Positions 1-8,855 of a stretch of DNA of 64,000 nucleotides are shown here, in pieces (position 1 is the stretch's first letter; the number at the start of each line of letters is the position of its first letter). The notes under the pieces were generated by a model, which was not told where the DNA came from, made no database searches, and saw only the letters and a list, made by a program, of their open reading frames with translations. A program made the translations under genes and the position numbers. The DNA lies in NCBI RefSeq assembly GCF_002174305.1, contig NZ_MIJB01000007.1, forward strand, positions 1 to 64,000. The letters run 5' to 3'. The stretch comes from Aeromicrobium sp. PE09-221. GTDB taxonomy: Bacteria; Actinomycetota; Actinomycetes; Propionibacteriales; Nocardioidaceae.

Positions 1-5
1 ACACT

Positions 6-44
6 CGACAGGCCCCCGTCAGCATCGCTGGCGGGGGCCTGTCG
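6..44. terminator. Strong hairpin, likely terminator of a gene left of the window
   Basis: A perfect 13-bp stem (6-18 with 32-44, arm CGACAGGCCCCCG) continues past one T-G pair into four more pairs (20-23 with 27-30), leaving a 3-nt loop. No T-run follows, as is common in high-GC actinobacteria. The gene it serves lies outside the window. Confidence 0.75.
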
Positions 45-107
45 CATCGTCGGTCCGGTTCACTCACTGGGGTGTGCGGTGATCCACGCAGATCTCGGGG
101 CCGGTGG

Positions 108-165
108 CGACGCAGGATGTGCTTCCGTGGTTGCCATAGCAACCACGGAAGCACATCCTGCGTCG
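108..165. repeat. Palindromic repeat family A, copy 1 (27-bp perfect stem)
   Basis: Positions 108-134 are the exact reverse complement of 139-165, with a 4-nt loop CATA. The core GGTTGCCATAGCAACC resembles the cores of copies at 1928-1963, 47593-47650 and 48437-48498. It lies 20 bp beyond the stop of the minus-strand acyltransferase, so it probably also ends that transcript. The perfect stem suggests a recently inserted or actively maintained element. Confidence 0.85.
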
Positions 166-184
166 ATCGTGGAGCGAGCCCGGC

Positions 185-1327
185 TCAGCGGATGACGCGC
201 ATGAGCGGGGGCTGCGGGGGCTCGTCCCGGGGATCGCGCGGTCGTTTCCACACCGGCACGTCGGACTGCGGATGGTGCACGTCCTGGGACGGATCGCGGA
301 ACATCCAGGTGAGCTTCGGCTCGAAGATTGGCCGGAACAGGGAGCCCACCGGCTTGGTCATCAACACGATGGCGAGGACCGCGCCGACCGCGACGCAACC
401 GAGCACCGCGACCGCCCCATAGGGCTCGATGGTGGCCCACAGGCCGAACTGGCGGTCCAGCCAGATGATGACGAAGCCGTGCAGCAAGTACGCATAGAGC
501 GTGCGCGAGCCGAGATCGGTCGTCCAGGACTTCGCCCGTGGGACCAGTGCCAGTGCCGACAGCGCCAGCACGAGCCCGACGGCGATCAGCAGGCCGCGGA
601 GCAGCGCCCCCTCGAGCATCGAGACGCCGAGCTCGTCGTACCGCACACGGTAGAGCAGCCAGCGGCTCAAGACCGTCAAGTGGCTGGCGAAGGACAGGCA
701 GAAGACCAGCGAGCTCACCAGAAGCACCACACCGATCACGCGGTACTTCAGCGTGGTCAACCGCAGGAAGAGCTCGCGGTTGAAGTGCAGGCCGATGACA
801 TAGAAGGGCAGGAAGCCCAGCACCTTGTGCAGGGCGAGGGTATTGGGGATCTCGATCATCCCCGCCGCGAGCGAGATGATGATCGAGGTCGTGATCGGGT
901 ACTTCAGGGCCCGCCAGATCGGCGTCGTGAGCCGCCAGACGAAGAGCGCGGCCAGGAACCACCCCACCCACTGCGGCGACAGGATCATCAGCCGCTCGGG
1001 GTCGCGATCGTAGTGCCAGGTCATCAGCTGCAGTGCCGTCTCGACGATCAGATAGGGCACGATCAGCGTCGAGACGATCCGGCGCACCTGGCGGAAGTCA
1101 CCCACATAGTGGCGCGCCGTGTAGCCGGAGATGAGCACGAAGAAGGGCATGTGGAAGAGATAGATCCACGTGTAGAGCCCTCGCGCGGAGTCCATGACGA
1201 CGAGATCGGTGAGGAAGTGTCCGATGACGACGAGCAGCATGACCCAGAACCGCGCGTTGTCCAGATAGGCGATCCGTTCGCGGGGCCCGGAACGCTCGGC
1301 ATGCGGGAGAGGACTCAGTGGGGACAT
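185..1327 (-). CDS. Acyltransferase family 3 membrane protein
   Basis: 380 residues, mostly hydrophobic segments, typical of the acyltransferase-3 (OafA/OpgC-like) family of integral membrane enzymes that move acetyl or other acyl groups onto cell-surface glycans. The N-terminal YLDNARFWVMLLVVIGHF fits the first membrane helix of the family, which carries a conserved His. About ten helices follow, and the C-terminal tail is polar and proline-rich. The ATG at 1327 has no ribosome binding site, but a TAGAGT hexamer on the minus strand (1341-1336) ends 8 nt before it, so the mRNA is probably leaderless. It is divergent from the Nudix gene, and the two starts overlap by 10 bp. The acyl donor and acceptor cannot be told from sequence. 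Confidence 0.85.
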   Translation of the reverse strand: MSPLSPLPHAERSGPRERIAYLDNARFWVMLLVVIGHFLTDLVVMDSARGLYTWIYLFHMPFFVLISGYTARHYVGDFRQVRRIVSTLIVPYLIVETALQLMTWHYDRDPERLMILSPQWVGWFLAALFVWRLTTPIWRALKYPITTSIIISLAAGMIEIPNTLALHKVLGFLPFYVIGLHFNRELFLRLTTLKYRVIGVVLLVSSLVFCLSFASHLTVLSRWLLYRVRYDELGVSMLEGALLRGLLIAVGLVLALSALALVPRAKSWTTDLGSRTLYAYLLHGFVIIWLDRQFGLWATIEPYGAVAVLGCVAVGAVLAIVLMTKPVGSLFRPIFEPKLTWMFRDPSQDVHHPQSDVPVWKRPRDPRDEPPQPPLMRVIR

Positions 1328-1830
1328 CGTGGTTGACTCTAGCGGTGACTTCCGAAGACGGCTCCACGACCGGAACGGGCGTCGGAGACGCGCACCGCAC
1401 GCAGCGGCTCGGCGCCTATGCGGTGGTCCTGCGCGACCCCGGCGAGCTGTTGCTCACCCAGATCTCGGCCCGCGGCTATCCGGCGACGGCGTGGGCCCTC
1501 CCCGGCGGGGGAGTCGACCACGGGGAGCCGCCGGACGATGCCGTACGACGCGAGCTCTACGAGGAGACGGCTCAGCAGGCGCGCACGGTCCGTCTCGTCG
1601 ATATCCACTCGCTGCACATCGTCGACCATGGCCGTGACGACCGCTACGAGGACTACCACGGTGTTCATGTGCTGTACGCCGTCGAGATCGAGCCCGGTGT
1701 CGAGCCGCGGGTCATGGAGATCGACGGCACGACCGAGGCGGCCCGCTGGGTGCCGATCGACGACATCGCCGGGCTGTGGACCCTGCCGGTCGTCGACTAC
1801 GTCCTGGAGCGCCTCGACGACTACCGCTGA
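1318..1830 (+). CDS. Nudix hydrolase
   Basis: 170 residues. A Nudix box starts near residue 63 (GGGVDHGEPP... then RELYEE), giving the Mg-binding Glu cluster that hydrolyses nucleoside diphosphates linked to another moiety. The Gly that usually follows the REUxEE core is Ala here (EETA); this Gly is not catalytic. The GTG at 1318 is supported by GGGAGAGG five bases upstream, although it lies inside the divergent acyltransferase gene; GTG 1345 is the alternative and would remove the overlap. The ~30-residue Thr/Gly-rich N-terminus before RLGAYAVVLRD is not part of the fold. The substrate is unknown. Confidence 0.85.
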   Translation: MGTSWLTLAVTSEDGSTTGTGVGDAHRTQRLGAYAVVLRDPGELLLTQISARGYPATAWALPGGGVDHGEPPDDAVRRELYEETAQQARTVRLVDIHSLHIVDHGRDDRYEDYHGVHVLYAVEIEPGVEPRVMEIDGTTEAARWVPIDDIAGLWTLPVVDYVLERLDDYR

Positions 1831-1852
1831 CCTCGGGTGATCGCGCTGCCGG

Positions 1853-1910
1853 GGACCGATGACGATGCATCGAGGTCGTCGGGGCGACTCCAACGCATCG
1901 TCATCGGTCC
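1853..1910. repeat. Family A-like palindrome, copy 2a
   Basis: Arms GGACCGATGACGATGC (1853-1868) and its exact complement (1895-1910) enclose a 26-nt, partly self-complementary interior. It lies between the convergent Nudix and lipoprotein genes, where a bidirectional terminator is expected. A 25-bp stretch beginning in its right arm (1895-1919) is repeated exactly at 1959-1983. Confidence 0.75.
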
Positions 1911-1927
1911 GCTCCGCGACGAAAGTC

Positions 1928-1983
1928 GATGCGTTACGGTCGCGATAGCAACCTCAATGCATCGTCATCGGTCCGCTCCGCGA
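1928..1983. repeat. Family A palindrome, copy 2b, plus 25-bp direct repeat
   Basis: Arms 1928-1943 and 1948-1963 match at 12 of 16 positions around a GATA loop, with core GGTCGCGATAGCAACC. Positions 1959-1983 repeat 1895-1919 exactly (GCATCGTCATCGGTCCGCTC and five more bases). Two family members therefore lie side by side in this convergent gap. The right end reaches within 9 bp of the lipoprotein stop. Confidence 0.7.
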
Positions 1984-1991
1984 GCGTGACC

Positions 1992-3149
1992 TCACTGCGC
2001 CGGGGGCTCGGCGAAGAGGAAGACGTAGTTGCCGCGGGCGGAGACCACGTGCACGGCTCGCGCCGTGGTGCCATCGGGGGCCTGCGCCGTGTAGACGGCG
2101 ATGACCTCGTTGAGATCGGCCACGACATCGCGTGCGGGCTCCTCGACACCGGTCGTATCGGTGATGAAGCCCTGGGCCACCGCGGCACCCTCGGTGGAAC
2201 GCAGCGAGAAGGTCAATGCGAAGGCCGGGTCGCTGCCGGTCAGCAGGACGGTGTCGTCCTCGGGCGCAGACCACTCGCCGATGAGAGGACCGTCGCCTGG
2301 GGCGTCCACATCCATCTTGGGCCAGATCAGTCCCGACTCCTCGGGAGTGTCGATCGAGGGGAGATCGCCGAGTTGCTCGGACTCGGTGTTCTCCTGGCCC
2401 TCGCGAGGATCCCCGACGTAGGAGACCTCGAGCACCATCACCGGACGCTCCCGGGAGAACGCGTTTCCTGTGCGGGTCTGCACATCGCCGGGGTCGATAT
2501 CGAGTTGCACGCGGACCTCGCGGTCGCCCGGCGTCGTGCCGGTGACGTCGACGGCACAGTGATCGATGCGATCGTGCTGAACGGTGCAGTACTCGCTGAG
2601 GTCGTCGGTGACGATCTCCTCATCGGGCAGCAGCGCGGCGATCTGCGCGAGCATCGCACGGGTCACGGTAGTCGGGTCCTCATCGATGCGCATCACCGAG
2701 ATCACGCTGTCGGGTCGCGGCGGATCCTCCAAATCGGCGAAGGTATCGCGCTCGGGACGGACATCGGTGGGAGTCGGGGTCGGAGTGGGGCTGGCCTCCT
2801 GCTCGGGAGCCTCCTCGTCCTGAGGATCGGTCTCGTCCTCGGCTGCCTCCTCCGCCGCCTTCTCGGCCAGCACGGCTTCCAGATCAGGGCGGTAGGTGTT
2901 GATCAGATCCTCACTGCGGACCCGGGCCAGCGGACCGAGCTGCACCGCGCCGCGCGGCACGACCATGCCGTAGACGATCGGGCTCTCGGGTCCGGACTCG
3001 TGACTCTCGACGCGGTCCTCGTTCGCATCGTCCTTCGAGGACGCGGAGGCCGTCGGGTTCGGGGAGGGGGACCCCGGATCGCAGGCGGTCACCGCCACCA
3101 GTGCAGCGAAAACGCCTGCGGCGACGGTCAGCCTGCGGTACATATCCAC
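1992..3149 (-). CDS. Putative secreted lipoprotein of unknown function
   Basis: 385 residues. The N-terminus has two Arg, a hydrophobic stretch and a lipobox VTAC with the lipid-attachment Cys at residue 23, so the protein should be anchored outside the membrane. A Ser/Pro/Asp-rich linker follows, then an acidic stretch near residues 95-120 ending in a (PT)n run typical of disordered wall-spanning linkers. The C-terminal ~220 residues look globular, but I do not recognise the fold. The minus-strand -10 TAGGCT (3184-3179) and a GAGGTGG ribosome site precede the ATG at 3149. It is monocistronic and convergent with the Nudix gene. Confidence 0.75.
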   Translation of the reverse strand: MDMYRRLTVAAGVFAALVAVTACDPGSPSPNPTASASSKDDANEDRVESHESGPESPIVYGMVVPRGAVQLGPLARVRSEDLINTYRPDLEAVLAEKAAEEAAEDETDPQDEEAPEQEASPTPTPTPTDVRPERDTFADLEDPPRPDSVISVMRIDEDPTTVTRAMLAQIAALLPDEEIVTDDLSEYCTVQHDRIDHCAVDVTGTTPGDREVRVQLDIDPGDVQTRTGNAFSRERPVMVLEVSYVGDPREGQENTESEQLGDLPSIDTPEESGLIWPKMDVDAPGDGPLIGEWSAPEDDTVLLTGSDPAFALTFSLRSTEGAAVAQGFITDTTGVEEPARDVVADLNEVIAVYTAQAPDGTTARAVHVVSARGNYVFLFAEPPAQ

Positions 3150-3251
3150 CTCGCGCTCGTGCTTGTTCGACTCCGCACAAGCCTAGGGGGTGTCGCATAA
3201 CCGTCGACGCGCGCCGGGCGAGGTGCGCATCGCGACCTCCTGCCGCGGACG

Positions 3252-3257
3252 TATCCT
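3252..3257 (+). promoter_or_regulatory. -10 hexamer TATCCT for the Fe-dehydrogenase gene
   Basis: TATCCT lies about 33 bp before the GTG at 3291. AAGGAG (3280-3285) sits five bases before the start and supports it. No convincing -35 is seen. Confidence 0.45.
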
Positions 3258-3290
3258 GCAGGCACACCGGCAGTCGTCGAAGGAGCACCT

Positions 3291-4580
3291 GTGTCGAGCT
3301 TCGCCCCCGATCATCCCGAGTCCGTCTTCACCTACGGAGCGCCTCAGCTGAAGTTCGGGCGGGGGGCGCGACACGAGATCGCCCATGACCTCGCCCAGCT
3401 CGGGGCGCGTCGAGCGCTCGTGGTGACCGATCCGCATGTCGCCGCGACCGGTACGCCGGCCGAGCTGGTGAGCAGCATCGAGCAGTCCGGTGGCGAGGCC
3501 GTCCTCTATGACCGTTCGCGGATCGAGCCCACGGACGGGAGCCTCATCGACGCGGTGGAGTTCGCCCGCGCCGCGGCGCCCTTCGATGCCGTGATCGCCT
3601 TCGGCGGGGGCAGCAGCATCGACACGGCCAAGGCCGTCAACCTCCTGCTGACCAATGACGGCGAGCTGATGGACTACGTCAACGCCCCGGTCGGCGGTGG
3701 TCGTGCCCCGGAGCATCCGCTGCTCCCGCTCATCGCGGTCCCGACCACCACGGGCACCGGCAGCGAGAGCACCACCATCTGCGTCCTCGATGTCGTCAGC
3801 CAGCACGTCAAGAGCGGCATCTCGCATGCTCGGCTGCGTCCGGCCTTCGCGGTCGTCGACCCCGAGCTGACGATGACCCAGCCGTCCGGCGTCACCGCCG
3901 CCGCGGGACTCGACATCCTCTGCCACGCCCTCGAGAGCTACACGGCCCGTCCGTACACCTCCTATGAGCGCAAGCAAGCCCATGAGCGCGTGCCCTACTG
4001 CGGCGCCAATCCGATCGCCGATCTGTGGGCCGAGAAGTCGCTGACGCTGATGGCCGACTCCTTCCGCGCCGCGGTGCGCCATGGGGACGACGAGCGCGCA
4101 CGTGAGCAGATGGCGCTCGCAGCGACCTTCGCCGGACTGGGGTTCGGCAATGCCGGGGTGCACATCCCGCATGCCAATGCCTATCCGATCGCCGGGCAGG
4201 TGCCCGAGGGATTCCGACCCCGGGGTTACGAGGCCGATCACGCGATGGTGCCGCACGGCATGGCTGTCTCGCTCACCGCACCGGCGGCGTTCGCCTTCAC
4301 CTTCGATGCCGACCCGGCCCGGCACCTGCGAGCAGCTCATCTCCTCGACCCCGGCGTCCGCACCGATGACCCCGCCGAACTCCTGCCCACGGTGCTGCGC
4401 TCGATCATGCGCGATGTCGGCATCCCCAACGGACTGTCCGAAATCGGCTTCGGGGCGGACGATGTCCCGGCGCTCGTCGAGGGCACTCTCAAGCAGCAGC
4501 GCCTGCTGGCCACCGCCCCCAAGTCCGTGACCGAGGATGCCGCCGCTGCGATCCTCTCCTCGTCACTCGAGCTCTGGTAG
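3291..4580 (+). CDS. Iron-containing alcohol dehydrogenase, hydroxyacid-oxoacid transhydrogenase type
   Basis: 429 residues of the Fe-ADH superfamily: an NAD-binding GGGSSID motif (106-112), then metal ligands D208 and H212 (GLDILCHALESY), H291 and H322 (VPHG). The insert RPYTSYERKQAHERVPYCGA and the segment GFGNAGVHIPHANAYPI resemble the mitochondrial ADHFE1 hydroxyacid-oxoacid transhydrogenase more than classic butanol dehydrogenases. That family converts 4-hydroxybutyrate plus 2-oxoglutarate into succinic semialdehyde plus D-2-hydroxyglutarate with tightly bound NAD. The neighbour two genes downstream is a D-2-hydroxyacid dehydrogenase, which fits recycling of that product. The GTG start has AAGGAG five bases upstream. 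It could be another Fe-ADH, but the ADHFE1-like insert argues against a simple alcohol substrate. Confidence 0.8.
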   Translation: MSSFAPDHPESVFTYGAPQLKFGRGARHEIAHDLAQLGARRALVVTDPHVAATGTPAELVSSIEQSGGEAVLYDRSRIEPTDGSLIDAVEFARAAAPFDAVIAFGGGSSIDTAKAVNLLLTNDGELMDYVNAPVGGGRAPEHPLLPLIAVPTTTGTGSESTTICVLDVVSQHVKSGISHARLRPAFAVVDPELTMTQPSGVTAAAGLDILCHALESYTARPYTSYERKQAHERVPYCGANPIADLWAEKSLTLMADSFRAAVRHGDDERAREQMALAATFAGLGFGNAGVHIPHANAYPIAGQVPEGFRPRGYEADHAMVPHGMAVSLTAPAAFAFTFDADPARHLRAAHLLDPGVRTDDPAELLPTVLRSIMRDVGIPNGLSEIGFGADDVPALVEGTLKQQRLLATAPKSVTEDAAAAILSSSLELW

Positions 4581-4614
4581 CCGCCGCGCCTCGGTCAGCG
4601 CCGGCGGTGGGAAG

Positions 4615-5313
4615 ATGAGCAGCGTGCGGCAGACGACGACGGAGTGGGTCTTCGCGACGCTGCGTGCCTCGATCCTGTCCGGGGAGCTGGCCGCCGGGAC
4701 CCGGCACTCGGTCTACCAGCTCGCCGGAGAGCTCGGCGTCTCCCGCACCCCGGTACGCGAGGCCGTGCTGCGGTTGACCGATGCCGGCCTCGTCACCGTG
4801 GAGCGGAACCGCGGAATCCGGATCCGCGGAGTGACCGCTGAGGACGTCCGCGATGTCTTCGAGCTGCGGTTGCTCATCGAGGTCCCTGCGGCGGCCTATG
4901 CGGCCGGTGCCGCCGCCGACGGCCTGCTCATCGAGGTGAAGGAGGCGTCTCTCCGCCTGCACGCGCTCGCGGACACCGGCGATACCGAGGCCTTCGGGGT
5001 AGCCGACCGGCACCTGCACGCGGTGATCGCGTCGGCGGTCGGTAATCGACACGTGGTCGCCGAGATCGAGCGCCTACGTGATCTGATCGCCGTCCGTGGC
5101 GCTTCCACGATCGGTCGCTCGCGTACCACGCGGGACATCGCCGGCGAGCACGATGCGATCGTGGAAGCGGTCTGCGAGGGGGAGCCGGTCGCGGCGGCGC
5201 GAGCGATGCGGGAGCACCTGGTGCGCACCGGCACGCTGCTCATGCGCCAGCTGTCCGATGGCGAGGTCGACGAGAGCTGGGCCGAACGGCTCCGGAGCCC
5301 GTCCAGCGAGTAG
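4615..5313 (+). CDS. GntR family transcriptional regulator (FCD type)
   Basis: 232 residues. An N-terminal winged helix-turn-helix (LAGELGVSRTPVREAVLRL) is followed by an all-alpha FCD ligand domain. FCD regulators usually sense carboxylic acids. The open frame extends to 4537 inside the Fe-dehydrogenase gene, but the ATG at 4615 gives the normal start (SSVRQTTTEWVFATLRASIL). It lies 34 bp after the Fe-dehydrogenase and immediately before the FAD/Fe-S dehydrogenase, so it probably controls this three-gene unit in response to a hydroxy- or oxo-acid. Confidence 0.85.
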   Translation: MSSVRQTTTEWVFATLRASILSGELAAGTRHSVYQLAGELGVSRTPVREAVLRLTDAGLVTVERNRGIRIRGVTAEDVRDVFELRLLIEVPAAAYAAGAAADGLLIEVKEASLRLHALADTGDTEAFGVADRHLHAVIASAVGNRHVVAEIERLRDLIAVRGASTIGRSRTTRDIAGEHDAIVEAVCEGEPVAAARAMREHLVRTGTLLMRQLSDGEVDESWAERLRSPSSE

Positions 5314-5323
5314 CATGCTACTC

Positions 5324-8152
5324 ATGACGACTGGGCTCGCTCTCGATGTGGCCGCCGAGTTGCGGCGTGCAGGACTGAGGGATGTCGACGACTCCTCGCT
5401 CACCCGCGCGCTCTACAGCACGGACGCCTCGCTCTATCGGGTCGTGCCCAGCGTGGTGGTCAGACCTCACGGCACCGACGAGGTGATGGCGGTCGCCTCG
5501 GTCGCGGCTGCCACCGGCACGCCCATCACCGCACGTGGAGCGGGTACGTCCATCGCCGGCAATGCGGTGGGCACCGGCATCGTCCTCGACTTCAGCCGGC
5601 ACATGAACCGGGTCCTGGCGGTCGATCCAGCCACCGGCACCGCAGAGGTGCAGCCGGGGGTCGTGCACGCGGTCCTCCAGAAGGCGGCGGCCCCCCATGG
5701 GCTGCGCTACGGCCCCGACCCCTCGACGCATACGCGCTGCACCGTCGGGGGGATGATCGCCAACAACGCCTGCGGCAATCGGGCCCTCGGCTACGGCCGG
5801 AGCGCGGACAACATCGCGGCGCTCGATCTGCTGACGATCGGCGGTGAGCGTTTCCAAGCGGGCCGGGACGTGCCGGTCGACTCTCCGACGCTCAGCCGGC
5901 TACGTGATCTGGTCGCCACCGATCTCGCGACGATCCGTACCGAGTTCGGCCGCTTCGGCCGTCAGGTCTCCGGCTACAGCCTCGAGCACCTCCTGCCAGA
6001 GCGGCAGTTCGACGCCGGTTCCTTCATGGCCGGCACGGAAGGGACGCTGACGCTCACGCTCGGTGCCACCGTCGACCTCGTGCGGACGCCGCGGCATCGG
6101 CATCTCGTGGTCCTGGCCTATCCCTCGATGGCGGAGGCCGCGGATGACACGCCGGCCGTGCTGCCCTTCTCGCCGACAGCTTGCGAGGGGCTGGGCGCTC
6201 GGATCGTCGAGGTGTTCCGCGCCGCCAAGGGACCCTCGTCGGTGCCGGAGCTGCCGGCCGGCGGTGGTTATCTCTATGTGGAGCTGTCCGGAGACGATCC
6301 GACCGAGCTGGCGGATCGGGGGGCGAAGGTCGTGCGCGCCGCCAGCGCTCTCGGACATCGGCACGTCACGTCCCCGGCCGAGCAGGGCGTGCTCTGGCGC
6401 ATCCGCGAGGAGGGCGCGGGGCTCGCAGGACGCGCGCTGGACCGTCCGGCGCTCTCGGGCTGGGAGGACGCCGCGGTCCCGCCGGAGCATCTCGGCGCGT
6501 ATCTGCGCGAGTTCGAGGCGTTGATGCGCGAGTACGACGTCCAGGGCGTGCCATTCGGGCATTTCGGCGACGGATGCGTCCACGTGCGCATCGACTTCGA
6601 TCTCGATGCCGGCGGCGGGCACGCGGTCTTCCGTGACTTCCTCTTCGATGCGGCCCGCCTCGCCGCCTCGCACGGCGGCTCCTTCTCCGGGGAGCACGGC
6701 GATGGTCGGGCCCGATCCGAACTGCTCCCGCTCATGTACTCGCCCGAGGCGATGGCGTTGCTCGGCCAGGTCAAGCATCTCTTCGACCCGGACTCGTTGC
6801 TCAATCCCGGTGTCCTCGTCGACCCGCGGCCACTCGACGCCGATCTACGCGGCCAGCACCGGACGTGGGACCTCGGGATGCCCTCCGCGCGACCGGGCGG
6901 CCTGCGCCTCGTGCACGATGAGGGCAGCTTCGGTGCGGCGGTGCATCGCTGCACGGGCGTCGGCAAGTGCCTCGCCGCCAATCAGGCGAGCGGCGGTGTC
7001 ATGTGCCCGTCCTTCCAGGCGACCCGCGACGAGAAGGACTCCACCCGTGGGCGTGCTCGGGTGCTCCAGGAGATGGTTGACGGTCGTCAGGTGACCGGTG
7101 GCTGGAGCAGCCCGGAGGTCCATGAGGCCCTCGACCTCTGCCTGTCCTGCAAGGGGTGCCTGAGCGACTGTCCTACTGGCATCGACATGGCCACCTACAA
7201 GGCCGAGGTGCTGCATCAGACGTATCGAGGTCGCCGCCGCCCCCGCAGCCACTATCTGCTCGGCCGGCTGCCGTTCTGGGCGAGGATCGGTGCTCCGTTC
7301 GCCCGTCTCACGAATCTTGCGCTGCGCGTGCCGGGGATCGTGCACCTCGCGCGCTGGCTGGCCGGGGTCGACCAGCGGCGGAGTCTGCCGCGGTTCGCGA
7401 CCCGGACGCTCACCCGCGAGCTCGGTGATCGCACCGGCGGTCCCGGTGGCAAGCGGGTACTGCTGTGGGCCGACTCGTTCACCGAGTACTTCTCCACCGC
7501 CTCGGGCCGCGCCGCGGTCGACGTGCTGGAGCGGGCGGGCTACACGGTCGAGCTGCTCGAACGACCGCAGTGCTGCGGTCTCACCTGGATCAGCACGGGG
7601 CAGCTCGACACCGCCCGCGAGCTGGTGGGCCGCGCCGTGGAGCAGCTGCACGGCTACGTGGCGGGCGGCGTGCCGGTCGTGGGCCTGGAGCCGTCGTGTC
7701 TGGCGGTGTTGAGATCGGATGCCGTGGAGCTGCTGGACGATCCGCGGGCGGCCGAGGTGGCCGGGGGAGTGTTCACCCTCGCCGAGCTGCTCTCGCGCGA
7801 TGAGGAGTGGGAGACGCCCGATCTCACCGGTCGCACCGTCGTGGTCCAGCCGCACTGCCACCACGCCTCGGTCCTCGGCTTCGATCCCGATCTCGCTCTG
7901 CTGGAACGCATGGGCGCGACGGTCACCCGGCTCGGGGGATGCTGCGGGCTGGCGGGCAATTTCGGTGTCGAGAAGGGGCACTACGAGGTGTCGGTCGCAG
8001 TGGCCGAGACCGAGCTGTTGCCGGCGCTGCGCGAGGCCCCGGCCGGGGCGATCGTGCTCGCCGACGGGTTCAGCTGCCGCACGCAGATCGACGACCTCAC
8101 CGACGTCCGCACCATGCACCTGGCCGAGCTGCTGGCTGGAGAAGCGATGTGA
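5324..8152 (+). CDS. FAD-linked D-2-hydroxyacid dehydrogenase with C-terminal Fe-S domain
   Basis: About 942 residues in three parts. A VAO-type FAD domain has the pyrophosphate loop near residues 70-80 (ARGAGTSIAGN). An FAD-oxidase C domain contains the HFGDGCVHVRI segment. A ferredoxin-like dicluster follows (CTGVGKC near 543, CLSCKGCLSDCPTG near 606), then two CCG-type repeats (PQCCG near 750, GGCCG near 874). This matches the large YdiJ-like class, whose E. coli member oxidises D-2-hydroxyglutarate, and related D-lactate dehydrogenases. Electrons probably go to the respiratory chain at the membrane. ATG 5324 is chosen; ATG 5315, just after the GntR stop, is equally in frame. Paired with the transhydrogenase at 3291 it would regenerate 2-oxoglutarate. 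D-lactate or glycolate remain possible substrates. Confidence 0.85.
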   Translation: MTTGLALDVAAELRRAGLRDVDDSSLTRALYSTDASLYRVVPSVVVRPHGTDEVMAVASVAAATGTPITARGAGTSIAGNAVGTGIVLDFSRHMNRVLAVDPATGTAEVQPGVVHAVLQKAAAPHGLRYGPDPSTHTRCTVGGMIANNACGNRALGYGRSADNIAALDLLTIGGERFQAGRDVPVDSPTLSRLRDLVATDLATIRTEFGRFGRQVSGYSLEHLLPERQFDAGSFMAGTEGTLTLTLGATVDLVRTPRHRHLVVLAYPSMAEAADDTPAVLPFSPTACEGLGARIVEVFRAAKGPSSVPELPAGGGYLYVELSGDDPTELADRGAKVVRAASALGHRHVTSPAEQGVLWRIREEGAGLAGRALDRPALSGWEDAAVPPEHLGAYLREFEALMREYDVQGVPFGHFGDGCVHVRIDFDLDAGGGHAVFRDFLFDAARLAASHGGSFSGEHGDGRARSELLPLMYSPEAMALLGQVKHLFDPDSLLNPGVLVDPRPLDADLRGQHRTWDLGMPSARPGGLRLVHDEGSFGAAVHRCTGVGKCLAANQASGGVMCPSFQATRDEKDSTRGRARVLQEMVDGRQVTGGWSSPEVHEALDLCLSCKGCLSDCPTGIDMATYKAEVLHQTYRGRRRPRSHYLLGRLPFWARIGAPFARLTNLALRVPGIVHLARWLAGVDQRRSLPRFATRTLTRELGDRTGGPGGKRVLLWADSFTEYFSTASGRAAVDVLERAGYTVELLERPQCCGLTWISTGQLDTARELVGRAVEQLHGYVAGGVPVVGLEPSCLAVLRSDAVELLDDPRAAEVAGGVFTLAELLSRDEEWETPDLTGRTVVVQPHCHHASVLGFDPDLALLERMGATVTRLGGCCGLAGNFGVEKGHYEVSVAVAETELLPALREAPAGAIVLADGFSCRTQIDDLTDVRTMHLAELLAGEAM

Positions 8153-8262
8153 GTCGAGCACGAGACGTGCGTGGCAGTGCCGAGGCCGGACCGCTGAGGT
8201 AGCTGGCCCACCGTCGTCGAATACGAGTCAACGGCGACCGGACCATATCGTCTGCTCACGGG

Positions 8263-8288
8263 AATGGCCCCCGCGCGCTGGGGTCATT
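8263..8288 (+). terminator. Hairpin terminator after the FAD/Fe-S dehydrogenase
   Basis: AATGGCCCC (8263-8271) pairs with GGGGTCATT (8280-8288), with one G-U pair and an 8-nt loop. It lies between the dehydrogenase stop and the rpsL promoter. The remainder of 8153-8332 shows nothing else recognisable. Confidence 0.6.
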
Positions 8289-8332
8289 GGGGTGACCACG
8301 TAGACTGGCATCCGGTGACGGGTACCGCGATT

Positions 8333-8361
8333 TTGACCCGTCTCATCGCCTCCGGTAGGCT
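8333..8361 (+). promoter_or_regulatory. Sigma-70-type promoter of the str operon
   Basis: TTGACC (8333-8338), a 17-bp spacer and TAGGCT (8356-8361) form the best vegetative promoter in the window. Transcription should start near 8368, giving a leader of about 112 nt before rpsL. That is long enough for growth-rate or autogenous control, but no specific fold was identified. Confidence 0.85.
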
Positions 8362-8480
8362 ATTGCGCTGTGCCTGATTCCTATCAGGCCGACGCGTGTG
8401 CCCGGCGATGAAGAAGTGTGTCACCAACGCCCGCGTCACCCTTTCAGGCAACAACATCGGTCAGCAGAAAGAAGCATGTA

Positions 8481-8854
<374 letters not shown>

Positions 8855-8855
<1 letters not shown>

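Noticed and set aside
5096-5323. N-terminal extension of the FAD/Fe-S dehydrogenase
   Set aside because: It overlaps the GntR gene completely and is Arg/Ser-rich. The family N-terminus begins at the ATG near 5324.
8369-8480. Possible riboswitch in the rpsL leader
   Set aside because: The leader is long, but no known riboswitch core or terminator/antiterminator pair could be recognised by eye. Ribosomal-protein operons are usually controlled by other means.
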